This document shows, piece after piece, positions 46,252 through 55,845 of a stretch of 64,000 nt of DNA. The notes beneath the pieces are model-generated. The model made no database searches, had not been told where the DNA came from, and saw nothing but the letters and a program-made list of their open reading frames with translations. Position 1 is the first letter of the stretch. Every line of letters starts with the position of its first letter. The stretch is from Pelomonas sp. V22 (GTDB lineage: Bacteria > Pseudomonadota > Gammaproteobacteria > Burkholderiales > Burkholderiaceae_C): contig NZ_JAGIXS010000005.1 in assembly GCF_030014915.1 (NCBI RefSeq), positions 186,001-250,000 on the forward strand, read 5' to 3'. The position numbers and the translations under genes are program-made.

Positions 46252-46644
46252 ATGAAGAAGTCCCTGCTGTCCCTGATGCTTGTCCTGTCTGCCGCTGTGG
46301 CAGCGCCTGCCTTTGCTGCCGATGCCGGCTCGTCCTGCGATGCCAAGGCCGCCGAGAAGAAATTGGCGGGTGCCGCCAAGACCAGCTTCCTGAAGAAGTG
46401 CGTGGCCGATGCTGGTGGCGGCGATGCCGCAGCGGCCTGTGATGCCAAGGCGGCCGAGAAGAAGCTGGCTGGCGCAGCCAAGACCAGCTTCACGAAGAAG
46501 TGCGTGGCCGATGCCGGCGGCGCTGCGACCGCCGGTCCGGAAGCGGCCTGCGAAGCCAAGGCCGCCGCCAGCAAGCTGCATGGCGCTGCCAAGAACAGCT
46601 TCACCAAGAAATGTGTGGCTGACGCCGGCGCCGGCGCCAAGTAA
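46252..46644 (+). CDS. Exported triple-repeat PsiF-like protein
   Basis: A 130-residue periplasmic protein. The signal peptide is residues 1-22 (LLSLMLVLSAAVAAPAFA). The mature protein consists of three copies of a repeat of about 27 residues (CDAKAAEKKLAGAAKTSFLK, then KCV). Each copy has one Cys near its start and one near its end. The spacing C-x3-A-x4-L-x-G-x4-F-x3-C matches PsiF, the phosphate-starvation-inducible family, where E. coli has two repeats. AGAGAGG precedes the ATG. Function is unknown; the coordinate-specific DNA repeat is listed separately. Confidence 0.88.
   Translation: MKKSLLSLMLVLSAAVAAPAFAADAGSSCDAKAAEKKLAGAAKTSFLKKCVADAGGGDAAAACDAKAAEKKLAGAAKTSFTKKCVADAGGAATAGPEAACEAKAAASKLHGAAKNSFTKKCVADAGAGAK
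46336..46632 (+). repeat. Three tandem coding repeats in the psiF-like gene
   Basis: Repeats begin at the Cys codons at 46336, 46438 and 46549 (periods 102 and 111 bp) and encode nearly the same 27-residue unit. The bases differ mainly at third positions and the third copy is most diverged (AASKLHGAAKNSF), so this is a coding duplication, not a CRISPR or satellite. Confidence 0.85.
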
Positions 46645-46724
46645 GCCCTTCCCAAAACCGGCACCGCCCAAGGGGTCTTGAGCGGCTGCCGACCCGACTT
46701 TCCCCTGGCGCCTACACTGCGCCC

Positions 46725-47933
46725 ATGTTCGAGACCGACACCGGCCGCTGGGTCGATTGGTTGCCGCTTGGCGACCTCGCCTGGCCCCTCGTGTTGCTGC
46801 TGGCCTGGTTGGCAGGCGAATGGGCTTACCGTGCCCTGCGCCTGCCCCGCATCTGCGTCTATGCGCTGGTGGGCTTTGTGGCGGCACCGACTCAACTCGG
46901 CTGGCTGCCCGCCCCGGCACCGGCCCTGGCGCTGTATGGCGCCAATCTGGCGTTCGGCCTGATCCTGTTCGAGTTCGGCTACCGCATCAACCTGCGCTGG
47001 TTCTGGCGCAACCCCTGGCTGGTCGCCGCCGGCCTGCTGGAGAGCCTGCTCACGCTGCTGGCCGTGCTGAGCCTGGCCCGGCTGTTCGGCCTGGCCGATC
47101 TGGACGCCTGGCTGGTGGCGGTGCTGGCCATGGCTTCGTCGCCGGCCGCCATCCTGCGCGTGATCCACGAGCGCCAGAGCGCGGGGCAGATCACCGAGCG
47201 CGTGCTGCACCTGGCAGCGCTGAACTGCGTGCTGGCGGTGCTGGCCTTCAAGCTGTTGCTCGGCCAGTTCGTGTTCCAGCAATCGGGCAATCTGCTGCAG
47301 GCCCTCTATGCCAGCTCGGTGGTGGTGATGGGTTCGGCCCTGCTCGGCCTGGCGGCCGGTGCCCTGGTACCGGGCCTGCTTCGCCTGCTTGGCGGCGACC
47401 GCGATTGCACGCCGCTGTTCGTGCTCGGCGTGACGCTGCTGGTGGCTTTGACCTATTCGCTGCGGCTCTCGCCCATCGTGGCGGCCCTGGCCTTTGGCCT
47501 GACGGTGCGCCAGCAGGGCATCGTGTTCGGCCGGGCGCAGCGCGGCTTCGGTGCGCTGGGCGAGCTGCTCTCGCTGCTGTTGTTCATCTTCATCGCCTCG
47601 CGCATCGACGGGCCCGCCGCCATGGCCGGCCTGGGGCTCGGCATCGCGCTGGTGCTCGTGCGGCTGCTGGCCAAGGCCGGCGCCGTGGCCCTGCTGGCGC
47701 GGCCCAGCGGCACGACGGTGCGCAAGGGCCTGCTGACCGGGCTGGCGCTGACGCCGCTGTCGGCCTTTGTGATCCTCTTGCTGGAGCAGACGCGCCACAT
47801 GGGTGTGGCCTTGAACTTCGCCTTGCCGGCCCTGGCCGCCATGGTCCTGGTGCTGGAGCTGCTGGGCCCGGCCGTGTTGCAGCTGGCGCTGCGCCTGGGC
47901 GGCGAGCTGCCCGACGAACGCAAGGGAGGCTGA
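46725..47933 (+). CDS. Cation:proton antiporter
   Basis: A 402-residue membrane protein with about 12 hydrophobic helices, of the CPA-type Na+/H+ exchanger fold (LPRICVYALVGFVAAPTQLG, FGLILFEFGYRINLRWFWRN, VLAMASSPAAILRVIHERQS). The half-helix motif LALTPLSAFVILLLE is typical of the family. It probably exchanges Na+ or K+ for H+ in pH or ion homeostasis. It ends 3 bp before the YbdK gene, so the two are likely co-transcribed. Confidence 0.88.
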   Translation: MFETDTGRWVDWLPLGDLAWPLVLLLAWLAGEWAYRALRLPRICVYALVGFVAAPTQLGWLPAPAPALALYGANLAFGLILFEFGYRINLRWFWRNPWLVAAGLLESLLTLLAVLSLARLFGLADLDAWLVAVLAMASSPAAILRVIHERQSAGQITERVLHLAALNCVLAVLAFKLLLGQFVFQQSGNLLQALYASSVVVMGSALLGLAAGALVPGLLRLLGGDRDCTPLFVLGVTLLVALTYSLRLSPIVAALAFGLTVRQQGIVFGRAQRGFGALGELLSLLLFIFIASRIDGPAAMAGLGLGIALVLVRLLAKAGAVALLARPSGTTVRKGLLTGLALTPLSAFVILLLEQTRHMGVALNFALPALAAMVLVLELLGPAVLQLALRLGGELPDERKGG

Positions 47934-47936
47934 GCG

Positions 47937-49052
47937 ATGGCGCTGGAACCCTTCAAGACCTCGGCGGCGCTGACGCTCGGCGTGGAGCTCGAGCTGCAAC
48001 TGGTCAGCCTCAGCGACTACGACCTCACGGCCGCCAGCCGCGACATGCTGGAGCTGCTCGGCCGCCGGCCCTTCCCGGGCAATGTGGTGCCCGAGATCAC
48101 CGAAAGCATGATCGAGGTGTCGACCGATGTGCAGACCGGCCACAGCGGCTTGCTGGCCCAGCTGCATGAGATCCGTGACCGCCTGGTCGAGGCCGGCGAG
48201 CGGCTCAATATCGGCGTGGCCGGCGGCGGCACGCATCCGTTCCAGCAATGGACCGAGCGGCGCATCTTCCCCAAGCCGCGCTTCCAGGAGGTGTCGCAGC
48301 TCTACGGCTATCTGGCGCGCCAGTTCACCATCTTCGGCCAGCACGTGCATGTGGGTTGCAGCAGCGGCGACGACGCGATGTATCTGCTGCATTCGCTGTC
48401 GCGCTATGTGCCGCATTTCATCGCGCTGGCGGCCTCCTCGCCCTATGTGCAGGGCCGCGACACGCTGTTCAGCTCGGCGCGCCTGAACTCGGTGTTCGCC
48501 TTCCCGCTCAGCGGCCGCGCGCCGTTCACGCTGTCCTGGGACGAGTTTGCGACCGGCTACTTCCGCAAGATGGAAGCAACTGGCGTGGTCAAGAGCATGA
48601 AGGACTTCTACTGGGACATCCGGCCCAAGCCCGAGTACGGCACGATCGAGCTGCGCGTCTGCGACACGCCGCTGCAGGTCGAAGACGCGGCCGCGCTGGC
48701 GGTCTATCTGCAGTGCCTGTGCGCCGAGCTGCTGGAGAACCGCAGCCAGTTGCCGGCCGAGGACGACTACCTGGTCTACAACTACAACCGCTTCCAGGCC
48801 TGCCGCTTCGGCCTCGATGGCGGCCTGGTCGATCCGCGCAGCCACGAGTCCTTGAGCCTGCGTGAAGACCTGCTGCGCACGCTGCGCCGCCTGCAACCGC
48901 AGGCCGAGCGGCTGGGCGCCGAGGCTGGGCTGGAGCGCTTGCACCAGCTGCTCTTTGTCGGCAATGGCGCGCAGTTCCTGCGCAACGCCCAGCAGTCCAG
49001 CGCCGGGCTGGAGGGCGTGGTGGCCAGCGCGCTGCAGCGCTTCAGGGCCTGA
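47937..49052 (+). CDS. ybdK: YbdK-family carboxylate-amine ligase
   Basis: A 371-residue GCS2-type ATP-dependent ligase, related to glutamate-cysteine ligase. The opening [13 protein letters not shown], the EITESMIEV region, [20 protein letters not shown] and [20 protein letters not shown] are family signatures. YbdK has weak glutamate-cysteine ligase activity in vitro; its true role is uncertain. It follows an antiporter gene by 3 bp and overlaps the end of the convergent LysR gene by 11 bp. Confidence 0.93.
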   Translation: MALEPFKTSAALTLGVELELQLVSLSDYDLTAASRDMLELLGRRPFPGNVVPEITESMIEVSTDVQTGHSGLLAQLHEIRDRLVEAGERLNIGVAGGGTHPFQQWTERRIFPKPRFQEVSQLYGYLARQFTIFGQHVHVGCSSGDDAMYLLHSLSRYVPHFIALAASSPYVQGRDTLFSSARLNSVFAFPLSGRAPFTLSWDEFATGYFRKMEATGVVKSMKDFYWDIRPKPEYGTIELRVCDTPLQVEDAAALAVYLQCLCAELLENRSQLPAEDDYLVYNYNRFQACRFGLDGGLVDPRSHESLSLREDLLRTLRRLQPQAERLGAEAGLERLHQLLFVGNGAQFLRNAQQSSAGLEGVVASALQRFRA

Positions 49053-49965
49053 GCGCGGACGCGCCGCGCCAGTAGGCCGCGCTGCCGTAGCGCGTCTTCA
49101 AAAAATCCACCCACAGCCGCACCCTCAGCGGCAGGTGCTTGCGCTGGGCGTAGACGGCATAGATGCCGTTGGGCGCAGCGGCATAGTCGTCCAGCACAGC
49201 CTGCAGGCGGCCGGCCGCAATGTCGGCCTCGACCTCCCAGGTCGAGCGCCAGGCGAGGCCGAGGCCCGCCAGGCACCAGTCGTGCAGCACCTGGCCGTCG
49301 CTGCAGTCCAGGCGGCCGCTGGGCCGGGTGTGGACCAGTTGCCCGTCGATCATGAAGGCCCAGCCCCGCGACTGGCTGGCATCCGAGCTCAGCACCAGGC
49401 AGGCGTGGCGCGTGAGCTCGGCCGGATGGCGCGGCGCGCCCGCCCGCTTCAGGTAGGCGGGTGCGCCCACGCAGAGCCGTCGGTTGTCAGCGAGGCGCTG
49501 GCTCACCAGGCTGGAGTCGGGCAGGTCGCCCACGCGCACGGCGCAGTCATAGCCCTCGGCCGCCAGGTCGACGATGCGGTCGCTGAGGTTCAGGGAGACG
49601 CTGAGGTCCGGATGCGCCGCCAGGAACTCAGGCACCAGCGGCGCCACATGGCGGCGGCCGAAGCCGGCCGGGGCGGTCAGGCGCAGGTGACCGCTGGCCT
49701 GGATGCCGCCGGCACTGACCGACGCCTCGGCATTGGCGAAGTCGATGAGCAGGCGCTGGCAGTCCTCCAGGAAGGCGCTGCCCTCATGCGTCAACGTCAA
49801 GCGGCGCGTGCTGCGCAGCATCAGCTTGATGCCCAGGCGCGCCTCCAGCGCATCCAGCCGGCGCCCCATCACGGCCGGCGTGACGCCTTCGGCCTGGGCG
49901 GCGGCGCTCAGGCTGCCCTTGCTGGCGATGGCGACAAAGGATTCGATCTGCTTCAGGCGATCCAT
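49042..49965 (-). CDS. LysR-family transcriptional regulator divergent from glcB
   Basis: A 307-residue regulator. The N-terminal winged helix-turn-helix has [40 protein letters not shown] and [11 protein letters not shown]. The LysR substrate-binding domain (about residues 90-300) has [17 protein letters not shown] chose the ATG at 49965 where the family homology begins; open frame upstream lacks it. It is divergent from malate synthase G across 144 bp that hold repeated AATGAAT sites, and is likely its regulator. Confidence 0.93.
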   Translation of the reverse strand: MDRLKQIESFVAIASKGSLSAAAQAEGVTPAVMGRRLDALEARLGIKLMLRSTRRLTLTHEGSAFLEDCQRLLIDFANAEASVSAGGIQASGHLRLTAPAGFGRRHVAPLVPEFLAAHPDLSVSLNLSDRIVDLAAEGYDCAVRVGDLPDSSLVSQRLADNRRLCVGAPAYLKRAGAPRHPAELTRHACLVLSSDASQSRGWAFMIDGQLVHTRPSGRLDCSDGQVLHDWCLAGLGLAWRSTWEVEADIAAGRLQAVLDDYAAAPNGIYAVYAQRKHLPLRVRLWVDFLKTRYGSAAYWRGASALRP

Positions 49966-49974
49966 GTAATCAAC

Positions 49975-50012
49975 AATGAATTTGGCTCCATCTTTGCATA
50001 AAAGTAATGAAT
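49975..50012. promoter_or_regulatory. Candidate LysR-type binding region upstream of glcB
   Basis: The 7-mer AATGAAT is repeated at 49975-49981 and 50006-50012 (31 bp apart, about three helical turns) in an AT-rich patch between the divergent LysR and glcB genes. The setting fits LysR autorepression plus target control; binding is not shown. Confidence 0.45.
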
Positions 50013-50109
50013 CCAATGCGTCCGGCGTCAGCAATCTTTCACCTCGCAGGGTCTAAATTGGGGGCAGTTCCTGCCTTCGCCTTCTTCTCTTTGCCTTTCG
50101 GAGCCCGCC

Positions 50110-52284
50110 ATGAGCCAACGCACCGCCCTCCACCGCCTGCAGGTCGACAGCGCCCTGTACGCCTTCATCAACAACGAGGTGCTGCCCGGCACCGGCGTGA
50201 GTCCCGAGGCCTATTGGGCTGGCTTCGATGCCATCGTCCATGAGCTGGCGCCCAAGAACGCCGCCCTGCTGGCCGAGCGCGATCGCCTGCAGACCGAGAT
50301 CGACGCCTGGCATCGCGCCCATCCGGGCCCGATCACCGACATGCCGGCCTACCGAGCCTTCCTGGAGCGCATCGGCTACCTGGTGCCGCAGCCAGGCAAG
50401 ACGCAGGTCACCACGGCCAACGTCGATGCCGAGCTGGCGACGCAGGCCGGTCCGCAGCTGGTCGTGCCCATCCTGAACGCCCGCTATGCGTTGAATGCCG
50501 CGAATGCCCGCTGGGGCTCGCTGTACGACGCGCTCTATGGCACGGACGCGATTTCCGAAGACGGCGGCGCCGAGCGTGCCGGTGGCTACAACCCGGCCCG
50601 CGGCGCCAAGGTCATCGCCTATGCCCGCGAGGTGCTGGACCAGGCGGCGCCGCTGGCCAATGGCGCTTCGCACAAGGACGCGACCGCCTATCGTGTCGAG
50701 AACGGCAAGCTGGCCGTTGATCTGAGTGGCGGTGCGAGCACCGGCCTGGTCGATGCCTCGCAATTCGTCGGCTTCCAAGGCACTGCAAATGCACCCAGCT
50801 CGGTGCTCCTGCGCCACAACGGCCTGCACCTGGACATCCAGATCGACCGCTCCACCGCCATTGGCGCGAGCGATGCCGCAGGTGTCAGCGACCTGGTGCT
50901 GGAAGCGGCGCTATCCACCATCCTCGACCTGGAAGATTCGGTCGCTGCAGTCGATGCCGAAGACAAACTCCTGGCCTACCGCAACTGGCTCGGCATCCAG
51001 CTCGGCACGCTGACCGAGGAGGTGGCCAAGGGTGGCAAGTCCTTCACCCGCACGCTGAACCCTGACCGTGTCTACACCGCAGCCGCTGGCGGAGAAGTCA
51101 CGCTGCACGGCCGCTCGCTGATGTTCGTGCGCAATGTCGGCCACCTGATGACCAATCCGGCCATCCTCTGGGACGGTGGCAAAGAGATTCCCGAAGGCAT
51201 CATGGATGCGCTGGTCACCGTGGCCGTCGCCAGCCATGACCTCAAGCGCCGCGGCAACTCGCGCGCCGGCTCGATCTACATCGTCAAGCCCAAGATGCAT
51301 GGACCGGCCGAAGTCGCATTCGCCGCTGAATTGTTCGGACGTGTCGAACAGCTGTTGGGGCTGCCGGACAGCACCGTCAAGCTGGGCATCATGGACGAAG
51401 AGCGTCGCACCAGCGTGAACCTGAAGGCCTGCATCGCCGCCGCTTCCAGCCGCGTGGCTTTCATCAACACCGGCTTCCTCGACCGCACCGGTGACGAGAT
51501 GCACACCGCCATGCTGGCCGGCCCGATGCTGCGCAAGGGCGACATGAAGACCTCGGCCTGGATCCAGGCGTACGAGCGCAGCAATGTCTTGACCGGCCTC
51601 ACTTGCGGCCTGCGCGGCCGCGCCCAGATCGGCAAGGGCATGTGGGCCATGCCCGACCTGATGGCCGCCATGCTGGAGCAGAAGATCGGCCACCCCAAGG
51701 CCGGCGCCAACACCGCCTGGGTGCCTTCGCCGACCGCCGCCACCCTGCATGCGCTGCACTACCACCAGGTCAGCGTGGCTGCGGTGCAGGCCGAGCTGGA
51801 GAAGATCGATGCAGACGCCGAGCGCGACGCCATCCTCGAGAAGCTGCTGAACATCCCGGTCGTCGCCAAGGCCGAATGGAGCGCCGCCGAACGCCAGCAG
51901 GAACTCGACAACAACGTGCAAGGCATCCTCGGCTATGTGGTGCGCTGGATCGACCAGGGTGTGGGCTGCTCCAAGGTGCCCGACATCAACGGCATCGGCC
52001 TGATGGAAGACCGCGCCACTTTGCGCATCTCCAGCCAGCACATCGCCAACTGGCTGCACCACGGGGTGGTGAGCGAAGCCCAGGTCCGCGAGACCTTCAC
52101 GCGGATGGCGGCCGTGGTTGACCAGCAGAACGCTGGCGACCCGGCTTATCAGAGCATGGCGGCGAACCCGCAGGGGGCAGCCTTCCAGGCAGCGCTGGAC
52201 CTGGTGTTCAAGGGCCTGGCCCAGCCCAGCGGCTACACGGAGCCGCTGCTGCATGCCTGGCGGCTGCGGGTCAAGGCGCGCTGA
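50110..52284 (+). CDS. glcB: Malate synthase G
   Basis: A 724-residue monomeric enzyme that condenses glyoxylate with acetyl-CoA to malate. Signatures are [12 protein letters not shown], the central [53 protein letters not shown] and the [15 protein letters not shown] region. The N- and C-terminal parts also match GlcB in length. It allows growth on two-carbon compounds with isocitrate lyase (not in this window). A strong terminator follows. Confidence 0.98.
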   Translation: MSQRTALHRLQVDSALYAFINNEVLPGTGVSPEAYWAGFDAIVHELAPKNAALLAERDRLQTEIDAWHRAHPGPITDMPAYRAFLERIGYLVPQPGKTQVTTANVDAELATQAGPQLVVPILNARYALNAANARWGSLYDALYGTDAISEDGGAERAGGYNPARGAKVIAYAREVLDQAAPLANGASHKDATAYRVENGKLAVDLSGGASTGLVDASQFVGFQGTANAPSSVLLRHNGLHLDIQIDRSTAIGASDAAGVSDLVLEAALSTILDLEDSVAAVDAEDKLLAYRNWLGIQLGTLTEEVAKGGKSFTRTLNPDRVYTAAAGGEVTLHGRSLMFVRNVGHLMTNPAILWDGGKEIPEGIMDALVTVAVASHDLKRRGNSRAGSIYIVKPKMHGPAEVAFAAELFGRVEQLLGLPDSTVKLGIMDEERRTSVNLKACIAAASSRVAFINTGFLDRTGDEMHTAMLAGPMLRKGDMKTSAWIQAYERSNVLTGLTCGLRGRAQIGKGMWAMPDLMAAMLEQKIGHPKAGANTAWVPSPTAATLHALHYHQVSVAAVQAELEKIDADAERDAILEKLLNIPVVAKAEWSAAERQQELDNNVQGILGYVVRWIDQGVGCSKVPDINGIGLMEDRATLRISSQHIANWLHHGVVSEAQVRETFTRMAAVVDQQNAGDPAYQSMAANPQGAAFQAALDLVFKGLAQPSGYTEPLLHAWRLRVKAR

Positions 52285-52302
52285 GCCAGCGTCTGTTTGC
52301 TG

Positions 52303-52337
52303 CGATAAGGGCTGCCTCTGGCAGCCCTTATCGTTTC
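52303..52337 (+). terminator. Intrinsic terminator of glcB
   Basis: A perfect 14-bp stem: CGATAAGGGCTGCC (52303-52316) and GGCAGCCCTTATCG (52320-52333) with a 3-base loop, followed by TTT. The symmetric stem could also work for transcription from the other strand. Confidence 0.85.
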
Positions 52338-52517
52338 TGCCTGCAGTTCATAGAACGGCTGCATTCGTCAGCCGTTCAGCAAACGCATTAGTTACATTCA
52401 TTTTTGCTGACAGGCCGCGCCATACAGTCCGCCGACCCGCTAGAGCCCGACACGGAAATCAGCGGTGGCGCGGCCTGCCGCGCTCGTTGATGAAAACAAA
52501 TAACCATGAGGAGACAC
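52338..52517 (+). promoter_or_regulatory. Leader/promoter region of the first tandem receptor
   Basis: No gene is seen in this gap. GAACGGCTG (52353-52361) pairs with CAGCCGTTC (52369-52377); CAGCAAA (52377-52383) pairs with TTTGCTG (52403-52409); GCGCGGC (52468-52474) pairs with GCCGCGC (52477-52483). The AT-rich stretch 52380-52405 is a plausible promoter or operator core. AGGAG at 52509-52513 sets the start at 52518. Confidence 0.55.
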
Positions 52518-55436
52518 ATGCTAAACAAGTGCCAGATCAGCGCCGTTGGCGCCGCCGTGGCCGCGCTGGCCGGCGCCTTGTCCAGTGCTGCGCAGGCCCA
52601 GGAGGCGCAGCAGCTGGAGCGCGTCGAAGTCACCGGCTCGCGCATCAAGACGGTGGGGGCCGTGTCGGCCAGCCCGATCACCTCGGTCGGTGCCGAGGAG
52701 ATCAAGTCCAGCCAGGCGGTGGCGGTCGAGGAGGTGATACGCGGCCTGCCAGCAGCCGTGCCGGCCGTCGGCCCGGCCACCAACAATGGCACCGGCGGCG
52801 GCGCCACTATCAACCTGCGCGGCCTCGGCGCCCAGCGCTCGCTGGTGCTGATCGACGGCAAGCGCCTGGTGCCCTTTGACCTGAGCGCCCGCGTCGACAC
52901 CAACTCGATCCCGATGGCGCTGCTGCAGCGCGTGGACCTGGTGACGGGCGGTGCCTCGGCCGTGTACGGCGCCGATGCCGTGGCCGGCGTGGTGAACTTC
53001 ATCCTGAAGAAGAACTTCCAGGGCATCGAGCTGAGCAGCAGCTACGGCGTCTCGGAGCAGGGCGACACGGTCAAGAAGCGCACCGACCTGACCGTGGGTG
53101 GCAATTTCGCCAACGGCAAGGGCAATGCGGTGCTGAGCCTGGGCGTGACCCGTGCCAACCCACTGATGGCCGGCGAGCGCGACATCGGCAAGACCACGCT
53201 GTCCTCGACCAACGGGCTGTTCTCCGGCTCGGCCACGGCCGTGCCTCTCGTGCTGGCCGTGGCCCCAGCCACCGGCGTGCCGGCCAGCGCCAACACCCTC
53301 GGCACCGGCAACCGCCAGCTGAACCTGAGCACCGGCCGGTTCGAGGCCTTCGATACGACCAAGGGCTCGTACAACACCAACCCGCTGAACTACTTCCAGA
53401 CCCCGCTGGACCGCCGCCAGGTCACGGCCCTGGCGAACTACTCGATCAACGAGCATCTCGAGCCCTACGCCCAGGTCTTCTACACGCACTCGGTTGTCAA
53501 CTCGCAGCTGGCCGAGTCGGGCTCGTTCGGCAACGACTACGACGTGCCCATCGGCAACCCCTACATCTCCGACGCGGCCCGCGCCCAGATCTGCTCGGCG
53601 CGTGCCATCTCGGCCGCCAACTGCGTGCTTGGCAACACCACGCTGGTGAAGATGACGCTGAACCGCCGCTTCACCGAGCTAGGGCCGCGCTACAACGACT
53701 TCGACAACAAGACCCTGCAGACCACCATCGGCCTCAAGGGCGAGCTGTTCGGCGGCTGGAGCTATGACGTCTATTCCACGGCCGGCGAGGCCGATCAGAT
53801 CCAGGTGCGACGCAACTGGGGCTCGTTCGCCAAGCTGCAGCAGGCACTGAACGCGGTCAGCAAGACGGCTTGCGTGAACCCGGCCAACGGCTGCGTGCCT
53901 ATCAACCTGTTCGGCGCCGAGGGCACGATCACGCCCGCCCAGCTGGCCTTCATCAACCTCAGCTCGGTGCTGAACCAGAAGGTGCGCCAGAACGTGCTGG
54001 CGGCCTCGGCCTCGGGCGATCTCGGCGACTTCAAGCTGCCCACCGCCAGCAGCCCGATCGGTGCTGCCTTCGGTGCCGAGCAGCGCAAGGTGTTCGCCGC
54101 CACGCAGTCGGATGGCTCCTCGCAGATCAGCGGCGAGGTGCTGGGCAGCGGGGCGCCCACGCCCGACCGCTCGGGCAGCTACCAGCTGAACGAGCTGTTT
54201 GGTGAGCTGCAAGTGCCGCTGCTGCAGAACCTGCCCTTTGCTCGCAACGTCTCGATGGAACTGGGCTACCGCCACACCTCGTTCAAGACCGACAGGGTCA
54301 CCCGCTACGGCACCTCCAAGATCGGCGCCGACTGGGAGCCGATCAAGGGCCTGCGTTTGCGCGGCATGGTGCAAAAGGCCACCCGCGCGCCCAATGTGAA
54401 CGAGCTGTTCGCGCCCCAGGTGACCGGCCTGTCCAGCCTCGCGGTCGATCCCTGCGGTGCGGCGGCCATCAGCGCGGCCGACGCCGGCAAGGCCGGCACG
54501 CTCTCCAATCTGTGCGTGCAGACCGGCGTGCCTGCATCGCTGGTCGGCGTGGTGGCCCAGCCCTCCTCGGGTCAGATCAATGTGTTGTCCGGTGGCAATC
54601 CAAGCCTGGGCCCGGAGAAGGCCAGGACCAAGACCCTGGGCTTCGTGTTCGAGCCGAGCTTCATCAAGAACCTGCTGATCTCGGTGGACTACTACAAGAT
54701 CGACATCAGCGATGCGATCTCGGCCCCGTCGACCACCGACATCCTGGACCAGTGCTACAAGACCGCGTTCAACCCGGCGCTTGGCATGAACGCCGCCTGC
54801 GGCGCCGTGGGCCGCAACCCGAACAACGGCACGTTGAACGGCAATGCCTCCAAGGGCGTGGCCGTGGTGTCGACCAACCAGGGCAAGCTCTGGACCAGCG
54901 GCTACGACCTGAGCGTCAACTACAGCCTGGCGGCCAAGGACATCGGCCTGTCGCCGGCGCTGGGCCGGCTGGACCTGGGCTTCACCTACAACCAGGTGGG
55001 TGACAACGACTTCCAGGCCACGCCGACCTCGATCCGCCGCAAGTGCCGGGGCTATGTCTCGACCGCCTGCAGCCTCAACAGCGGCGTCGGCAACAACGGC
55101 ACCAAGTTCGCGCAGCGGGGCACCTGGACCATGGGCGACTGGTCGGTGGGCTACAACTGGCGCCACCTGAGCGCGCTCAATTTCGAGCCAGGCAGCGGCA
55201 CCTGGTTTGCGGACTACAGCCACATTCCCGCCGTCAACTACCTTGACCTGAACGCCAACTGGAACTACAGCAAGCACCTGAAGCTGTCGCTGAGCGTCAA
55301 CAACGCTGCCAACAAGCAGCCGCCGCTGACCGGCAACAGCGTGGTCGGCTCCTCGCTGGCGACCGGCAACACCTTGCCGTCGCTCTACGACCCGATCGGC
55401 CGCTACTTCACGCTGGGCGCCACGTTCAAGTTCTGA
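52518..55436 (+). CDS. TonB-dependent receptor (tandem copy 1)
   Basis: A 972-residue outer-membrane receptor. The signal peptide is residues 1-27 (AVGAAVAALAGALSSAAQA). The TonB-box-like ERVEVTGSRIKTVGAV is followed by the plug (VEEVIRGLPAAVPAVGPATN, GGASAVYGADAVAGVVNFI) and a beta-barrel ending IGRYFTLGATFKF. Ten mature cysteines fall into pairs that are conserved in the next gene. An ATG at 52506 is possible, but AGGAG sits inside it and points to 52518. It is a paralogue of the 55846 gene. The substrate is unknown. Confidence 0.95.
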   Translation: MLNKCQISAVGAAVAALAGALSSAAQAQEAQQLERVEVTGSRIKTVGAVSASPITSVGAEEIKSSQAVAVEEVIRGLPAAVPAVGPATNNGTGGGATINLRGLGAQRSLVLIDGKRLVPFDLSARVDTNSIPMALLQRVDLVTGGASAVYGADAVAGVVNFILKKNFQGIELSSSYGVSEQGDTVKKRTDLTVGGNFANGKGNAVLSLGVTRANPLMAGERDIGKTTLSSTNGLFSGSATAVPLVLAVAPATGVPASANTLGTGNRQLNLSTGRFEAFDTTKGSYNTNPLNYFQTPLDRRQVTALANYSINEHLEPYAQVFYTHSVVNSQLAESGSFGNDYDVPIGNPYISDAARAQICSARAISAANCVLGNTTLVKMTLNRRFTELGPRYNDFDNKTLQTTIGLKGELFGGWSYDVYSTAGEADQIQVRRNWGSFAKLQQALNAVSKTACVNPANGCVPINLFGAEGTITPAQLAFINLSSVLNQKVRQNVLAASASGDLGDFKLPTASSPIGAAFGAEQRKVFAATQSDGSSQISGEVLGSGAPTPDRSGSYQLNELFGELQVPLLQNLPFARNVSMELGYRHTSFKTDRVTRYGTSKIGADWEPIKGLRLRGMVQKATRAPNVNELFAPQVTGLSSLAVDPCGAAAISAADAGKAGTLSNLCVQTGVPASLVGVVAQPSSGQINVLSGGNPSLGPEKARTKTLGFVFEPSFIKNLLISVDYYKIDISDAISAPSTTDILDQCYKTAFNPALGMNAACGAVGRNPNNGTLNGNASKGVAVVSTNQGKLWTSGYDLSVNYSLAAKDIGLSPALGRLDLGFTYNQVGDNDFQATPTSIRRKCRGYVSTACSLNSGVGNNGTKFAQRGTWTMGDWSVGYNWRHLSALNFEPGSGTWFADYSHIPAVNYLDLNANWNYSKHLKLSLSVNNAANKQPPLTGNSVVGSSLATGNTLPSLYDPIGRYFTLGATFKF

Positions 55437-55464
55437 GCCATCGGCAGGCATGGCCAGCCAGATG

Positions 55465-55486
55465 CCACCCGCAGTCCTGCGGGTGG
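55465..55486. repeat. 10-bp-arm palindrome after receptor copy 1
   Basis: CCACCCGCAG (55465-55474) and CTGCGGGTGG (55477-55486) flank a 2-base centre. It lies just before the terminator and could strengthen termination. Confidence 0.6.
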
Positions 55487-55489
55487 CCG

Positions 55490-55522
55490 GGGCAGACCGC
55501 AAGGTCTGCCCTTTTTGCTTTT
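55490..55522 (+). terminator. Intrinsic terminator of receptor copy 1
   Basis: GGGCAGACC (55490-55498) and GGTCTGCCC (55503-55511) form a 9-bp stem closed by a GCAA tetraloop, then TTTTTGCTTTT. It separates the transcription of the two receptor genes. Confidence 0.93.
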
Positions 55523-55845
55523 GAGTCCGCATCGCCTCCCGGGGGGGGGGGGGTAAGGGGCGGACGCTGAGGCGTAGTCGGGTGGCAACATATCTTTGCA
55601 ATTGATATGAATTCAAACCTGGGGTTTGCACTGGGTTTTGGGCCCGCGTCGCACGATTTTGTGACAAGGCACAACGAGAGGCCTGAGCAATTGGGGCGAA
55701 CCCGCGCAGTCGCGCGAGTGCGAAACCCGAAAACTCCGGCATCTGTGACTTTCAGGTGAAGTGCGCCCGCAAGTCATCGGTAGTGTCGAAGCCGTCTCCC
55801 AAGAAGGGGCGGCACTCAGGACCCCAATCGTTAGGAGCTCCCTCC
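55523..55845 (+). promoter_or_regulatory. 323-bp upstream region of receptor copy 2
   Basis: No gene is visible. It holds a 13-G homopolymer (55541-55553), a dyad CATATC/GATATG with a 9-base centre (55589-55609), and a dyad TTGTG/CACAA with a 6-base centre (55659-55674), in an AT-richer setting than the flanks. AGGAG at about 55833 serves the start at 55846. The promoter position is not certain. Confidence 0.6.

Noticed and set aside
46336-46632. Possible CRISPR-like array
   Set aside because: The repeats are in frame, encode PsiF-like units, have no unique spacers of constant length, and no cas gene is near.
46203-48944. A 913-codon minus-strand open frame spanning the PsiF-like, antiporter and YbdK genes
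   Set aside because: It crosses three supported genes and an intergenic gap, and is full of Gln/His/Arg low-complexity stretches.
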